Origin: Pseudomonas sp. KUIN-1
Lineage (GTDB): Bacteria; Pseudomonadota; Gammaproteobacteria; Pseudomonadales; Pseudomonadaceae
Assembly (NCBI RefSeq): GCF_009176725.1
Contig: NZ_AP020337.1
Coordinates: forward strand, 4,533,501 to 4,597,500
Direction of reading: 5' to 3'
Length of the DNA stretch: 64,000 nt
A program made the position numbers and the translations under genes. The notes below the pieces were generated by a model. That model saw only the letters and a list, made by a program, of their open reading frames with translations, had not been told where the DNA came from and searched no databases. Below, one piece after another: positions 54,064 through 63,919 of this stretch; the stretch's first letter is position 1; each line of letters starts with the position of its first letter.

Positions 54064-55680
54064 ATGAGTCAACATTTTCAGCATGACGTACTGGTAATCG
54101 GCAGCGGAGCTGCCGGGTTGAGCCTGGCACTGACCCTGCCCGACCACCTGCGGATTGCAGTCCTGAGCAAGGGCGATCTCGCCAATGGCTCGACATTCTG
54201 GGCGCAGGGCGGTGTTGCGGCAGTGCTGGATGACACCGACACCGTGCAGTCTCATGTTGAGGACACGCTGAACGCAGGCGGCGGCCTTTGCCACGAAGAC
54301 GCTGTGCGTTTCACTGTCGAACACAGCCGCGAGGCGATTCAATGGCTGATCGATCAAGGCGTGCCTTTTACCCGTGGCGATGACGCAGACACCGACGAAA
54401 GCGGATTTGAATTTCACCTGACGCGTGAAGGCGGCCATAGCCATCGGCGGATCATTCATGCTGCAGATGCCACAGGTGCCGCCATTTTTCGCACCCTGCT
54501 GGAACAGGCCATCAAGCGACCCAACATCGAATTGCTCGAGCAGCGCGCTGCCATCGACCTGATCACCGAACGCCGTCTCGGCCTGGACGGAGAGCGCTGC
54601 CTTGGTGCCTATGTGCTCAATCGCCACAGTGGCGAAGTGGATACGTACAGCGCGCGCTTCACCATCCTGGCGTCGGGCGGCGCCGCCAAGGTCTACCTGT
54701 ACACCAGCAACCCTGACGGAGCCTGCGGCGACGGCATCGCCATGGCCTGGCGTTCCGGCTGCCGGGTGGCGAACCTTGAGTTCAACCAGTTTCACCCCAC
54801 TTGCCTGTATCACCCGCAAGCCAAGAGCTTTCTGATCACCGAGGCACTTCGCGGTGAAGGGGCCTACCTCAAGCTGCCCAACGGCGAGCGCTTCATGCAA
54901 CGCTTCGATGAGCGGGCAGAACTGGCCCCGCGCGATATCGTGGCCCGCGCGATAGACCATGAGATGAAGCGACTGGGCATCGACTGTGTGTATCTGGACA
55001 TCAGCCACAAGCCGGAAGCCTTCATCAAGACGCACTTTCCAACCGTCTATGAACGCTGCCTGGAATTTTCCATCGACATCACTCGCGAACCGATCCCCGT
55101 GGTCCCCGCCGCGCATTACACCTGTGGCGGCGTGATGGTGGACAGCAAGGGGCATACCGATGTGCCGGGCCTGTACGCCATCGGCGAGACCAGCTTCACA
55201 GGCCTGCACGGCGCCAACCGCATGGCCAGCAACTCACTGCTGGAATGCTTCGTCTATGCCCGATCGGCCGCCGCAGACATCGAGAAACAATTGGCTGACG
55301 TGCAGATGCCCGCCGACCTTCCGGCCTGGGATGCCAGCCAGGTCACTGACTCGGACGAGGACGTGATCATTGCGCACAACTGGGACGAGCTGAGGCGGTT
55401 CATGTGGGACTACGTCGGCATTGTGCGCACCAACAAACGCCTGCAGCGCGCTCAGCACCGCGTGCGCTTGCTGCTGGATGAGATTGACGAGTTTTACAGC
55501 AACTACAAGGTCAGCCGCGACCTGATCGAGTTGCGCAACCTGGCGCAGGTGGCGGAACTGATGATCCGCTCGGCCATGCAGCGCAAGGAAAGCCGCGGTC
55601 TGCACTACACGCTGGACTATCCCGATATGTTGCCGGAGGCGCTGGACACTATTCTGGTGCCGCCCACCTATGCCTGCTGA
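54064..55680 (+). CDS. nadB: L-aspartate oxidase
   Basis: A 538-residue flavoenzyme that converts aspartate to iminoaspartate, the first step of de novo NAD synthesis. FAD motif VIGSGAAGLSLAL at the start, substrate-site GSTFWAQGGVAAV and HTCGGV-like HYTCGGVMVDSKG are visible. ATG 54064 is the conserved start. Its 3' end overlaps the convergent ygfX by 32 bp. Confidence 0.97.
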   Translation: MSQHFQHDVLVIGSGAAGLSLALTLPDHLRIAVLSKGDLANGSTFWAQGGVAAVLDDTDTVQSHVEDTLNAGGGLCHEDAVRFTVEHSREAIQWLIDQGVPFTRGDDADTDESGFEFHLTREGGHSHRRIIHAADATGAAIFRTLLEQAIKRPNIELLEQRAAIDLITERRLGLDGERCLGAYVLNRHSGEVDTYSARFTILASGGAAKVYLYTSNPDGACGDGIAMAWRSGCRVANLEFNQFHPTCLYHPQAKSFLITEALRGEGAYLKLPNGERFMQRFDERAELAPRDIVARAIDHEMKRLGIDCVYLDISHKPEAFIKTHFPTVYERCLEFSIDITREPIPVVPAAHYTCGGVMVDSKGHTDVPGLYAIGETSFTGLHGANRMASNSLLECFVYARSAAADIEKQLADVQMPADLPAWDASQVTDSDEDVIIAHNWDELRRFMWDYVGIVRTNKRLQRAQHRVRLLLDEIDEFYSNYKVSRDLIELRNLAQVAELMIRSAMQRKESRGLHYTLDYPDMLPEALDTILVPPTYAC

Positions 55681-56113
55681 ATTTCAAACGCACGCGCAGA
55701 CGTCGGTGAATGTCCGGCGTCAATGCGTCATGCGGGATACAACAACTGTTTATTGATCGTGCCGGCCGACCGGCGATAATCGGGCGAAAACGCAGAATGA
55801 CCACCCACGGCAAGGCAAGACTGTCAGGGCATAACTGCACAGGCTGCCAGCCGTCACGTGCATTCCACAGCTGCCAGCCTTGATGATCGCGCCTGAGCGC
55901 GGTGAATGCCGCCGGATGCGTCAGCAGGATGGCGCGTGGTACTACCCAGGCAGCGTGCGCCAGGCATATCAGTGCACCCAGCGCTGCAGCCCACACAGCG
56001 ATGTCCAGCCAGTACAACGCGATCAGTGCCAGACACTGGACCGCGAGATACACCGTCACCAGCAGACGTGAAGCCTGCCAGTGACATTCAAAGCGATCAC
56101 TGAGGCTGGACAC
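55649..56113 (-). CDS. ygfX: YgfX/CptA-family membrane protein
   Basis: A 154-residue protein with two hydrophobic segments (about 17-50) and a soluble C-terminal part (GWQLWNARDGWQPVQL). Its position directly after sdhE matches the ygfY-ygfX pair, named CptBA in E. coli, where YgfX was described as affecting cell division proteins. It overlaps sdhE by 17 nt and nadB (convergent) by 32 bp. Confidence 0.8.
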   Translation of the reverse strand: MSSLSDRFECHWQASRLLVTVYLAVQCLALIALYWLDIAVWAAALGALICLAHAAWVVPRAILLTHPAAFTALRRDHQGWQLWNARDGWQPVQLCPDSLALPWVVILRFRPIIAGRPARSINSCCIPHDALTPDIHRRLRVRLKFSRHRWAAPE

Positions 56114-56351
56114 GATCCAGAATCATGCGAACCATGCGCTGCAATTCAGCATCCTCGGATGCGGCACGCTGCATGAACCAGCCGAACATATCCTGATCCT
56201 CACAGGTCAGCAGACGGCGGTACAAATCGCGGTCCACGTCATTCAAATGTGGATAGACCTCACGGACAAACGGCACCAGCAGCACGTCCAGTTCAAGCAT
56301 GCCGCGGCGGCTGTGCCAGTAAAGGCGGTTGAGTTCAACGTCTTCGACCAT
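56097..56351 (-). CDS. sdhE: FAD assembly factor SdhE
   Basis: An 84-residue helical protein that aids covalent flavinylation of succinate dehydrogenase. The RGMLELD motif (RLYWHSRRGMLELDVLL) is the FAD-transfer signature. The start ATG 56351 is preferred over longer frames. It is divergent from ygfZ. Confidence 0.95.
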   Translation of the reverse strand: MVEDVELNRLYWHSRRGMLELDVLLVPFVREVYPHLNDVDRDLYRRLLTCEDQDMFGWFMQRAASEDAELQRMVRMILDRVQPQ

Positions 56352-56497
56352 GGAGCGCTCCTCAAAGTAGGCGGCAAGTATACAGCCGTGAGCCGGGCGC
56401 GCGAATCTCGCAATGGTCGCAGCAGTTTTCATGTACCCGTATGCATAACCTCGACTCGGCACTATGATGTGTCCCCGGACTTTTTTCCCAATCTGCG

Positions 56498-57445
56498 ATG
56501 ACCATGGCCCACACAGCTTTTTTCTGCACGCTATCCCATGAGGGCGTTCTCGCCGTTCGCGGCGTGGATGCCAGCAAGTTTCTTCAGGGTCAGCTGACGT
56601 GCAACCTCAATTATCTGAATGAAGACACATCCAGCCTGGGTGCCCGTTGCACACAGAAAGGCCGGATGCAGTCGAGTTTTCGTATCGTCTTCGAGGGCGA
56701 CGGCTGCCTGCTGGCGATGGCTGGCGAACTGATCGAGGCGCAACTGCTCGACCTGCGCAAATACGCAGTGTTCTCCAAATCAAAGCTCACGGACGAAAGC
56801 GCAGACTGGGTGCGCTTCGGTCTGCAGGACGGGGACGCCGCGCTGGTCAGCCTGGGGCTGGATCTGCCACAGCAAACCGATAGCGTGGTGCGCGCCAACG
56901 ATCTGATGGCGATCCGCGTCTCGCCAGGCCGGGCCGAGCTCTGGGTGCGCAGCGCAGAGGCCGACAGCATCAAGTCGCGTCTGGCATCGCACTTGAATGA
57001 AGCCCCGCTGAACGACTGGCTACTGGGCCAGATACGTGTCGGCATCGGCCAGGTGTTCGGCAGCACTCGCGAAGAATTCATTCCGCAGATGATCAATCTG
57101 CAAGCGGTTGGCGGCGTCAGCTTCAAGAAAGGCTGCTACACCGGCCAGGAAATCGTTGCCAGAATGCAATATCTTGGCAAACTCAAGCGCAGGCTTTATC
57201 GCCTGACCCTGAGCGGCGAAGAGATCCCGCAGCCCGGTACGGCACTGTTCTCACCGGTGCATGCCAGCGCGGTGGGCAACGTTGTCATCGCCGCACAGGA
57301 TGGGCAGAACATCGAACTGCTCGCGGTATTGCAGGGTGATGCGGCAGAAGACGGCCGTATCAATCTTGGCTCGCCAGAAGGCGCAGCGCTGCAAATGAGT
57401 GAACTGCCCTACACACTGGACAGCAAACTCGAAACTCAGCGCTAG
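56498..57445 (+). CDS. ygfZ: Folate-binding Fe-S cluster repair protein YgfZ
   Basis: A 315-residue GcvT-like protein that uses tetrahydrofolate in iron-sulfur protein maintenance. The signature KGCYTGQE (about residues 211-218) and FLQGQLTCNL are present. It is divergent from sdhE, which also serves flavin/Fe-S enzymes. Confidence 0.93.
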   Translation: MTMAHTAFFCTLSHEGVLAVRGVDASKFLQGQLTCNLNYLNEDTSSLGARCTQKGRMQSSFRIVFEGDGCLLAMAGELIEAQLLDLRKYAVFSKSKLTDESADWVRFGLQDGDAALVSLGLDLPQQTDSVVRANDLMAIRVSPGRAELWVRSAEADSIKSRLASHLNEAPLNDWLLGQIRVGIGQVFGSTREEFIPQMINLQAVGGVSFKKGCYTGQEIVARMQYLGKLKRRLYRLTLSGEEIPQPGTALFSPVHASAVGNVVIAAQDGQNIELLAVLQGDAAEDGRINLGSPEGAALQMSELPYTLDSKLETQR

Positions 57446-57556
57446 CCAGACGAACACATTCAGCTTCCTAGTGTCTTTAGAGCGATCCAGTACAGCCTGG
57501 CGCTCTGAAGGGCGCGCGGATAACTCTGGACACCCCCAACAGCTGCGAGATGCAAC

Positions 57557-58378
57557 ATGAGCAAGATGGCTGACGAGGTGCAGAGAAACTTGATCAAGGC
57601 CATCGACAGAGATGCCTTGTTTCTCCCCACCCTGCCGGAAGTGGCACTGAGAATTCGCCTGGCTGCAGAGGACACCGAGATCAGTATCTCGGCCCTGAGC
57701 AAGGTCATCGGTAGCGATACAGCCCTTTCGGCACGCCTGATAAAGGTTGCGAACAGCCCCTTGCTGCGCCCGAACTTTGAAGTCAGCGACGTCAATACCG
57801 CGATTCGACGCCTGGGCGTCAACTACACCTGCAACCTGGCCATTGGTCTGGTGGTCGAGCAGATGTTCCACGCCAAATCGCCGGTCATCGAACAGAAAAT
57901 GCGCGATATCTGGAAGCAAAGCCTGCAGGTTGCCGGTATCAGCTACACCCTGTGTCAGCGCTACACCAATCTGAAACCTGATCAGGCCACGCTCGCCGGG
58001 CTGATCCACCTGATCGGGATTCTGCCGATCCTGACCTATGCCGAAGACCATTACGAGTTGCTGTCCGACCCGATCAGCCTCAACCACGTGATCGACAGCA
58101 TTCATCCGGTCATCGGCGAGCGCCTGCTGCGCTCATGGGACTTCCCTGAACCGCTGGCCTGTGTGCCAGGCCAGTTCCAGAACTTCGCGCGCGTCTCGAA
58201 AAACCCGGACTACACCGATCTGGTACAGATCGCCACGGTGCATATCCACAGAAATACCGACCACCCCTTCAGCCTCATTGAAATGGTCGACCTGCCTGCC
58301 TACAGCCAGTTGAGACTTGCCAGAGCCGAAGACGTGCTCAGCGCCCAGATGGACGAAGCCAAGAGCATGCTCTACTAG
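57557..58378 (+). CDS. HDOD-domain signalling protein
   Basis: A 273-residue HDOD protein. The core LPTLPEVALRIRLAAEDTEIS is at the start, and AGLIHLIGILPILTYAE includes the region of degenerate HD residues. Such proteins act in regulation without known hydrolase activity. It is convergent with tctE, 10 bp away. Confidence 0.9.
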   Translation: MSKMADEVQRNLIKAIDRDALFLPTLPEVALRIRLAAEDTEISISALSKVIGSDTALSARLIKVANSPLLRPNFEVSDVNTAIRRLGVNYTCNLAIGLVVEQMFHAKSPVIEQKMRDIWKQSLQVAGISYTLCQRYTNLKPDQATLAGLIHLIGILPILTYAEDHYELLSDPISLNHVIDSIHPVIGERLLRSWDFPEPLACVPGQFQNFARVSKNPDYTDLVQIATVHIHRNTDHPFSLIEMVDLPAYSQLRLARAEDVLSAQMDEAKSMLY

Positions 58379-58388
58379 CCTCGACCCA

Positions 58389-59771
58389 TCAGGTGGCGCT
58401 GAAACTGACCCTTACCTTCAAGCCGCGCTCGGCGCCCTCGTGCAAGGTGATTCTGGCCAGATGTGCCCGGCAGATCTCACCCACAATCGCCAGCCCGAGC
58501 CCGGCACCGCTGCCCTGCTGGCTGCGACGGTAAAAACGCTCGAAGACCCGTTCACGCTCATCTGCAGGAATGCCGGGACCATCATCCTCGACCTCCAGAA
58601 CACCCGGCGCATAGACCCGCAACACCACGTTGCCGCCTGGCGAGGTATGGGCCAGCGCATTGTCGATCAGATTGCTCAGCAACTCGTTCAGCAAGGTCGG
58701 CTCGCCGCGCAGCCAGACCGGCTCATCAGCCTCCAGCGCCAGCGCCACGCCCCGGGAATGAGCCAACGGCGCCATGGCCATGCCCAGCTCCCTGGCCAGT
58801 TGACTGAGATCCAGCTGTTGCGCCCCACCCTCGGCGATGGCCCGCGCGCCGTTTTCGATGCGCGCCAGGGACAGCAACTGGTTGGCCAGATGCGTGAGTC
58901 GATCGGTGCCGAGCGCCGCCGACTCCAGCGTGCTGCGCCAATGCTGCGGGTCGCGTTCGCGCAGCCCCAGTTCGACCCGCGCCTTCAGGGCGGCCAGCGG
59001 GGTACGCAGTTCGTGGGCCGCATCGGCGATGAATTGCGCCTGACGCTCGAACTGCACGCGCAGTCGCTCGGTGAAGTGGTTCAGCGCGCCCACCAACGGA
59101 CGCAGTTCGTGCTGCACCTCAACCATCGGCAACGCGCGCAGATCATCCGGCTGACGCTCCTCGACGGCAGTACGCAGCCGCTCCAGCGGTCGCAATGCCG
59201 CGCTTACCGTGAACCAGACCAGCAGCAGCGCGCCCCCTCCGAGCATGCCCAGGCGCAGCAATGTGTCGGCCATCAGGCTGCGCGCCATGCCCTTGCGCGC
59301 TTCCTGGGTTTCGGCAACGCGGATTTCAGCGGTACCGTTCATGCCCGGGTCGGTCACCGGCTTGAGCAGGCTGACGACACGCACATCCTGCCCCTGATAG
59401 GTTCCGTTATAAAATTTCGCCAGGGCCGGGTAATCGTCGGTACGCAAGGTACCGGGCGGCGGCGAAGGCAGGTTTTCATAGCCGGAAATCAGCTTCTGAT
59501 GAATGTCATTGACTTGATAGTAGATGCGCCCTTCGCTGTCGTAGGCGAAGGTATCCAGCGCCACGTAGGGGATGTCGGCGCTCAGCGTCCCATCACGCTG
59601 GGTCAGACCGGCAGCGATGGTCCGCGCGGAAGCCAGCAATGTGCGGTCATAGGCGGTGTCGGCCACTTCGCGGCCATTCCAGTAAGCGCTCATGCCGCTG
59701 GCCAGCATCAACACCACCAGCAGCAAGGCCAGGTTCCACAACAACCGCCAGCGCAGGCTGTCGTTAATCAT
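58389..59771 (-). CDS. tctE: Sensor histidine kinase TctE
   Basis: A 460-residue sensor kinase. Two transmembrane segments (about 10-30 and 165-185) bound a periplasmic sensor; HAMP is followed by the H-box DAAHELRTPLAAL (His near 253), and N/G boxes DNALAHTSPGG and DDGPGIPADER. TctE with TctD controls tricarboxylate uptake. ATG 59771 overlaps the end of tctD; GTG 59774 is an alternative. Confidence 0.9.
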   Translation of the reverse strand: MINDSLRWRLLWNLALLLVVLMLASGMSAYWNGREVADTAYDRTLLASARTIAAGLTQRDGTLSADIPYVALDTFAYDSEGRIYYQVNDIHQKLISGYENLPSPPPGTLRTDDYPALAKFYNGTYQGQDVRVVSLLKPVTDPGMNGTAEIRVAETQEARKGMARSLMADTLLRLGMLGGGALLLVWFTVSAALRPLERLRTAVEERQPDDLRALPMVEVQHELRPLVGALNHFTERLRVQFERQAQFIADAAHELRTPLAALKARVELGLRERDPQHWRSTLESAALGTDRLTHLANQLLSLARIENGARAIAEGGAQQLDLSQLARELGMAMAPLAHSRGVALALEADEPVWLRGEPTLLNELLSNLIDNALAHTSPGGNVVLRVYAPGVLEVEDDGPGIPADERERVFERFYRRSQQGSGAGLGLAIVGEICRAHLARITLHEGAERGLKVRVSFSAT

Positions 59772-60435
59772 CACGGCTTTCCAGCAGATACCCCAGACCG
59801 CGAAAGGTCACGATGGCCACGGAATGCCCGTCGAGCTTTTTCCGCAGACGATGGACATAGATCTCGATGGCGTCGGGGCTGGCTTCTTCATCGAGCCCGA
59901 ACACCTGCGCCGCCAGTTGCTCCTTGCTCATCACCCGACCCGGCCGGGCGATAAGCGCTTCCAGCACCGCCTGTTCGCGAGAGGTCAGGGTCAGCAGTTC
60001 TTCACCAAGCGTGAAACGTCGCGTATCCAGATCGTAGGCCAGCACGCCGCAACACTGTTGCCGCTCGCCACCCAGCACACTGCGCCGCAGCAAGGCCTTG
60101 ACCCTGGCTTCCAGCTCGGAGAGTTCAAAAGGCTTGGCCAGGTAGTCGTCGGCGCCCAGATTCAGGCCATGGACCCGGTCCTTGACGTCACTGCGCGCCG
60201 TCAGCATCAGCACCGGCAGGTTTTTGCTGCGCGCGCGCAGACGCGCCAGCACTTCGAAGCCATCCATGCGCGGCAACCCGACATCGAGAATGGCAACGGC
60301 GTATTCCTCGCTGTTCAACGCCAGGTCGGCAGCCACGCCATCATGCAGCACATCAACGGTCAAACCCGCGCTTTTGAGCGCCTGCGCGACACTTTCAGCC
60401 AATTGCAGATGATCTTCCACAAGAAGAACACGCAT
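59764..60435 (-). CDS. tctD: Response regulator TctD
   Basis: A 223-residue OmpR-type regulator with phospho-acceptor Asp51, Lys in LAKPF and a C-terminal winged helix (DAIEIYVHRLRKKLD). ATG 60435 starts MRVLLVEDH. It overlaps tctE, and lies divergent from tctCBA, its probable target. Confidence 0.93.
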   Translation of the reverse strand: MRVLLVEDHLQLAESVAQALKSAGLTVDVLHDGVAADLALNSEEYAVAILDVGLPRMDGFEVLARLRARSKNLPVLMLTARSDVKDRVHGLNLGADDYLAKPFELSELEARVKALLRRSVLGGERQQCCGVLAYDLDTRRFTLGEELLTLTSREQAVLEALIARPGRVMSKEQLAAQVFGLDEEASPDAIEIYVHRLRKKLDGHSVAIVTFRGLGYLLESRDD

Positions 60436-60904
60436 CGCCGTCTCCTGATTGTCACTGTTGTTATCGATCGGGGTATCGAGGCTCGTGGCGGTGGAGTTTA
60501 CAGGCCGGCCGCCGTCTGTGAAGGCCAGAAACGCTTCGCGGCTCTTCAATCACGACGCGAAAGGCAGCTGAAAGGTTTACGAAAGGTTTGTCGTTTAGCA
60601 TCGCGAGAAGACCCGACAAAAGGGTACGTAAAAAACAGGCGCCCGGATGCGTCTGAACAATAAAAACAATAAATCGCTAAACGGAGTCACGCCATGTCTA
60701 CGCCCGCCCAGGCTCACCAGCCCATGGAGCACATCCCGTCGAGGGCTGCTCTGCACACTCTTACCGCTACCCGCCTCGAAACAACACACCAGCGCAAACG
60801 CCCGCCCCTGTGACACAGCACTCAGGTTTCGCCATGCGCGTGACAAAAGCGCCTGCTGGACAGCTTCTCTCTGCCAAAAACAACAATATCTCTGGAGACT
60901 GAAC
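60436..60904. promoter_or_regulatory. Divergent tctD-tctC regulatory region
   Basis: The 469-bp region should carry the promoters for both tctDE and tctCBA. A short frame with a good ribosome site (60694-60813, listed separately) lies in it. No clear TctD site was identified. Confidence 0.6.
60694..60813 (+). CDS. Possible 39-codon leader peptide upstream of tctC
   Basis: ATG 60694 has GGAG 7 nt upstream (60683-60686) and opens a 39-codon frame (MSTPAQAHQPMEHIPSRA...) ending TGA, 91 bp before tctC. The peptide is unlike any protein I know. It may be an upstream frame that controls tctC, or chance. Confidence 0.3.
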   Translation: MSTPAQAHQPMEHIPSRAALHTLTATRLETTHQRKRPPL

Positions 60905-61882
60905 ATGAAATTTTCCCTGCGCCATATAGCCGCCACCGCTGGGTGCATGCTGATTGCCAGCCAGTTGCTTGCCGAACCCAAACGTCCGGAATGCATTGCC
61001 CCTGCCTCGCCCGGTGGCGGGTTCGACCTGACCTGCAAACTGGTGCAGAGCGCACTGATCAACGAGAAGATTCTGAACTCGCCGATGCGCGTCACTTACA
61101 TGCCAGGCGGTGTCGGCGCGGTGGCCTACAACGCAGTCGTCGCGCAGCGCCCCGCCGATGCCGGCACACTGGTCGCGTGGTCCAGCGGTTCGCTGCTCAA
61201 TCTGGCACAGGGCAAATTCGGTCGTTTCGATGAAAACGCAGTGCGCTGGCTCGCCGCTGTGGGCACCAGCTATGGCGCCATCGCCGTGAAGAGCGACTCG
61301 CCCTACAAGAACCTCGACGACCTGGTCCAGGCGCTCAAGGCCGACCCGAGCAAAGTCGTGATCGGCTCGGGCGGCACCGTGGGCAGCCAGGACTGGATGC
61401 AGACCGCGTTGATCGCCAAGGCCGCAGGCATCAACCCGCGCGCCCTGCGCTACGTGGCACTCGAAGGCGGCGGTGAAATCGCCACCGCGTTGCTCGGCGG
61501 CCACATCCAGGTGGGCAGTACCGATATTTCCGACTCCATGCCGCACATTCTGAGCGGCGACATGCGCCTGCTCGCGGTATTCGCCGAGAAGCGTATCGAC
61601 GAACCCGAAATGAAAGACATCCCTACCGCCAAGGAGCAGGGCTACGACATCGTCTGGCCTGTAGTGCGTGGCTTCTACCTCGGGCCAAAGGTCAGCGACG
61701 AAGACTACAACTGGTGGAAAGCCTCGTTCGACAAGATCCTGGCCTCCGAAGACTTCGCCAAACTGCGCGACCAGCGCGAGTTGTTCCCGTTCGCCATGAG
61801 CGGCGCGGAACTGGACACCTACGTCAAGAAGCAGGTTGCCGACTACAAAGTGATGGCCAAGGAATTCGGCCTGATTCAGTGA
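60905..61882 (+). CDS. tctC: Tricarboxylate-binding protein TctC
   Basis: A 325-residue periplasmic binding protein of the tripartite tricarboxylate transporter. A signal peptide (to about residue 23, LLA-EP) precedes PECIAPASPGGGFDLTCKL and YMPGGVGAVAYNAV. ATG 60905 has a GGAG site. It binds citrate-type acids for TctAB. Confidence 0.93.
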   Translation: MKFSLRHIAATAGCMLIASQLLAEPKRPECIAPASPGGGFDLTCKLVQSALINEKILNSPMRVTYMPGGVGAVAYNAVVAQRPADAGTLVAWSSGSLLNLAQGKFGRFDENAVRWLAAVGTSYGAIAVKSDSPYKNLDDLVQALKADPSKVVIGSGGTVGSQDWMQTALIAKAAGINPRALRYVALEGGGEIATALLGGHIQVGSTDISDSMPHILSGDMRLLAVFAEKRIDEPEMKDIPTAKEQGYDIVWPVVRGFYLGPKVSDEDYNWWKASFDKILASEDFAKLRDQRELFPFAMSGAELDTYVKKQVADYKVMAKEFGLIQ

Positions 61883-61944
61883 TTGAACTCAATTGACTGA
61901 CATTCCGTTGTGCCCGCCTTAAGGGCGCGACTCAGGAGCTTCTC

Positions 61945-62403
61945 ATGGTCATACAACGCATCTTCGCTGGCGTGCTGTTGCTGGCATGCATAGGCCTTGC
62001 CCTTATGGCCTGGCCTTATCAGGCCCCTTTTTCCTATGAACCGGTCGGACCACGCGCCTTCCCGCTGCTGATGCTCGGGCTGATGGGCGTCGCCCTGCTG
62101 TACCTGCTGATCAGACCCACACCCATCGTGCACACCGAGGAAGACCCGGAGCTGGACTGCGAGACCCTGATCAAGATCGGCGTGTGCATCGTCCTGCTGC
62201 TGGTATTCGCAGGGCTGTTCGAACCGCTGGGCTTCATCCTCAGCAGCATTCTGATCGGCATCCCCATGGCCCGCCTGTATGGCGGTCGCTGGCTGCCGAG
62301 CGTGGTGGTGGTGGTTCTGATGAGCGTCGGCCTGTACCTGCTGTTCGACAAGGCCATGGACGTCCCCTTGCCTTTGGGCCTGCTCAGCGTTCTGGAGAAT
62401 TAA
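61945..62403 (+). CDS. tctB: Tricarboxylate transporter small membrane subunit TctB
   Basis: A 152-residue membrane protein with four hydrophobic segments, including YEPVGPRAFPLLMLGLMGV, as in TctB. It lies 62 bp after tctC and 1 bp before tctA. Confidence 0.92.
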   Translation: MVIQRIFAGVLLLACIGLALMAWPYQAPFSYEPVGPRAFPLLMLGLMGVALLYLLIRPTPIVHTEEDPELDCETLIKIGVCIVLLLVFAGLFEPLGFILSSILIGIPMARLYGGRWLPSVVVVVLMSVGLYLLFDKAMDVPLPLGLLSVLEN

Positions 62404-62404
62404 A

Positions 62405-63919
62405 ATGGATACTTTCGGTTATCTGGGCCAGGGCTTCGGTGTCGCCCTGACGCCTTACAACCTGATCACGGCGCTGTGCGGAACATTGATTGGTACTGTC
62501 GTCGGCCTGCTACCGGGGCTTGGACCGATCAACGGTGTCGCGCTGCTGATCCCTATCGCCTTCGCGCTGGGCCTGCCGCCCGAATCGGCGCTGATTCTGC
62601 TGGCAGCCGTGTACCTGGGCTGCGAATACGGCGGACGCATCAGCTCGATCCTGCTGAACATTCCGGGTGAAGCGTCCACCGTGATGACCACCCTGGACGG
62701 TTACCCGATGGCCCGCCAGGGCCTGGCCGGGGTCGCACTGTCGCTGTCGGCCTGGAGTTCGTTCATCGGCGCGTTCATCGCCACCTGCGGCATGGTGCTG
62801 TTCGCGCCGTTGCTCGCCAAATGGGCGATTGCTTTCGGGCCTGCGGAATACTTCGTGCTGATGGTGTTCGCGATCGTCTGCCTGGGCGGAATGGCCGGTG
62901 ACCGGCCGTTGAAGACGTTCATTGCCGCGCTGATCGGGCTGTTCCTGTCTGCGGTCGGTATCGATGCCAACAGCGGGGTGTACCGTTTCACGGGCGACAA
63001 CATACACCTCACCGATGGCATTCAGTTCGTGGTGCTGGTGCTCGGCCTGTTTTCGATCAGCGAAATCCTCTTGCTGCTGGAGAAAACCCATCGCGGCCAG
63101 GAGGCAGTCAAGGCCACCGGGCGCATGATGTTCAACGTCAAGGAAGCCGCTGCCGTGTTCGTGGTGAATATTCGCTGCGGTCTGCTGGGGTTCATCCTTG
63201 GCGTATTGCCTGGCGCCGGTGCGACGCTGGCCAGCGCGGTCGCTTACATGACGGAAAAACGCATCGCCGGCGCTGGCGGCAAGTTCGGCCAGGGCGACAT
63301 GCGTGGCCTGGCCGCACCCGAGACAGCCATCGGCGCGACGGCCTGCGGCGCCCTGGTGCCGATGCTGACGCTGGGCGTGCCCGGTTCAGGCACCACAGCG
63401 GTGATGATCGGCGCGTTGTCGCTGTACAACATCACGCCCGGCCCGATGCTGTTTCAGCAGCAGCCGGACATCGTCTGGGGCCTGATCGCGTCGTTGTTCA
63501 TCGCCAACATCATGCTGGTGATCCTCAACATCCCGATGATTCGCATCTTCACGCGCATCCTTGCCGTGCCGAACTGGGCGCTGGTGCCGGTGATTGCGAT
63601 CATCACCGGCATCGGTGTGTATGCAGTGCACGCCACCACGTTCGACCTGTTCCTGATGGTCGGCATCGGTATCTTCGGTTACATCCTGCGCAAGCTGGAC
63701 TTCCCGCTGTCGCCGATCCTGCTCGGGTTCATCCTTGGTGGCCTGATGGAGCAGAACCTGCGTCGTGCCCTGTCGATCTCCAACGGCGAACTGGGGATCC
63801 TCTGGTCCAGCCCGATTACCCTTGGCGTCTGGGTGGTGACCGTGTTCATGCTGCTGTTCCCGCTGCTGCGCATCTGGCGCAAGCGCGCCAAACAGCAGGC
63901 TGCTGCGACGCATGGCTGA
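62405..63919 (+). CDS. tctA: Tricarboxylate transporter large membrane subunit TctA
   Basis: A 504-residue membrane protein with about 11-12 hydrophobic segments; TctA signatures are GLLPGLGPINGVALLIPIAF and YLGCEYGGRISSILLNIPGE, and the second repeat GVLPGAGATLASAVAYMTEK. It follows tctB at once. Confidence 0.96.
   Translation: MDTFGYLGQGFGVALTPYNLITALCGTLIGTVVGLLPGLGPINGVALLIPIAFALGLPPESALILLAAVYLGCEYGGRISSILLNIPGEASTVMTTLDGYPMARQGLAGVALSLSAWSSFIGAFIATCGMVLFAPLLAKWAIAFGPAEYFVLMVFAIVCLGGMAGDRPLKTFIAALIGLFLSAVGIDANSGVYRFTGDNIHLTDGIQFVVLVLGLFSISEILLLLEKTHRGQEAVKATGRMMFNVKEAAAVFVVNIRCGLLGFILGVLPGAGATLASAVAYMTEKRIAGAGGKFGQGDMRGLAAPETAIGATACGALVPMLTLGVPGSGTTAVMIGALSLYNITPGPMLFQQQPDIVWGLIASLFIANIMLVILNIPMIRIFTRILAVPNWALVPVIAIITGIGVYAVHATTFDLFLMVGIGIFGYILRKLDFPLSPILLGFILGGLMEQNLRRALSISNGELGILWSSPITLGVWVVTVFMLLFPLLRIWRKRAKQQAAATHG

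Noticed and set aside
54007..55209. A 400-codon frame antisense to nadB
   Set aside because: It lies fully over the well-supported nadB gene and has no recognised motif.
58317..59954. A 545-codon frame antisense to tctE
   Set aside because: The frame is Gln/Arg-rich without domains, and tctE has all kinase motifs.
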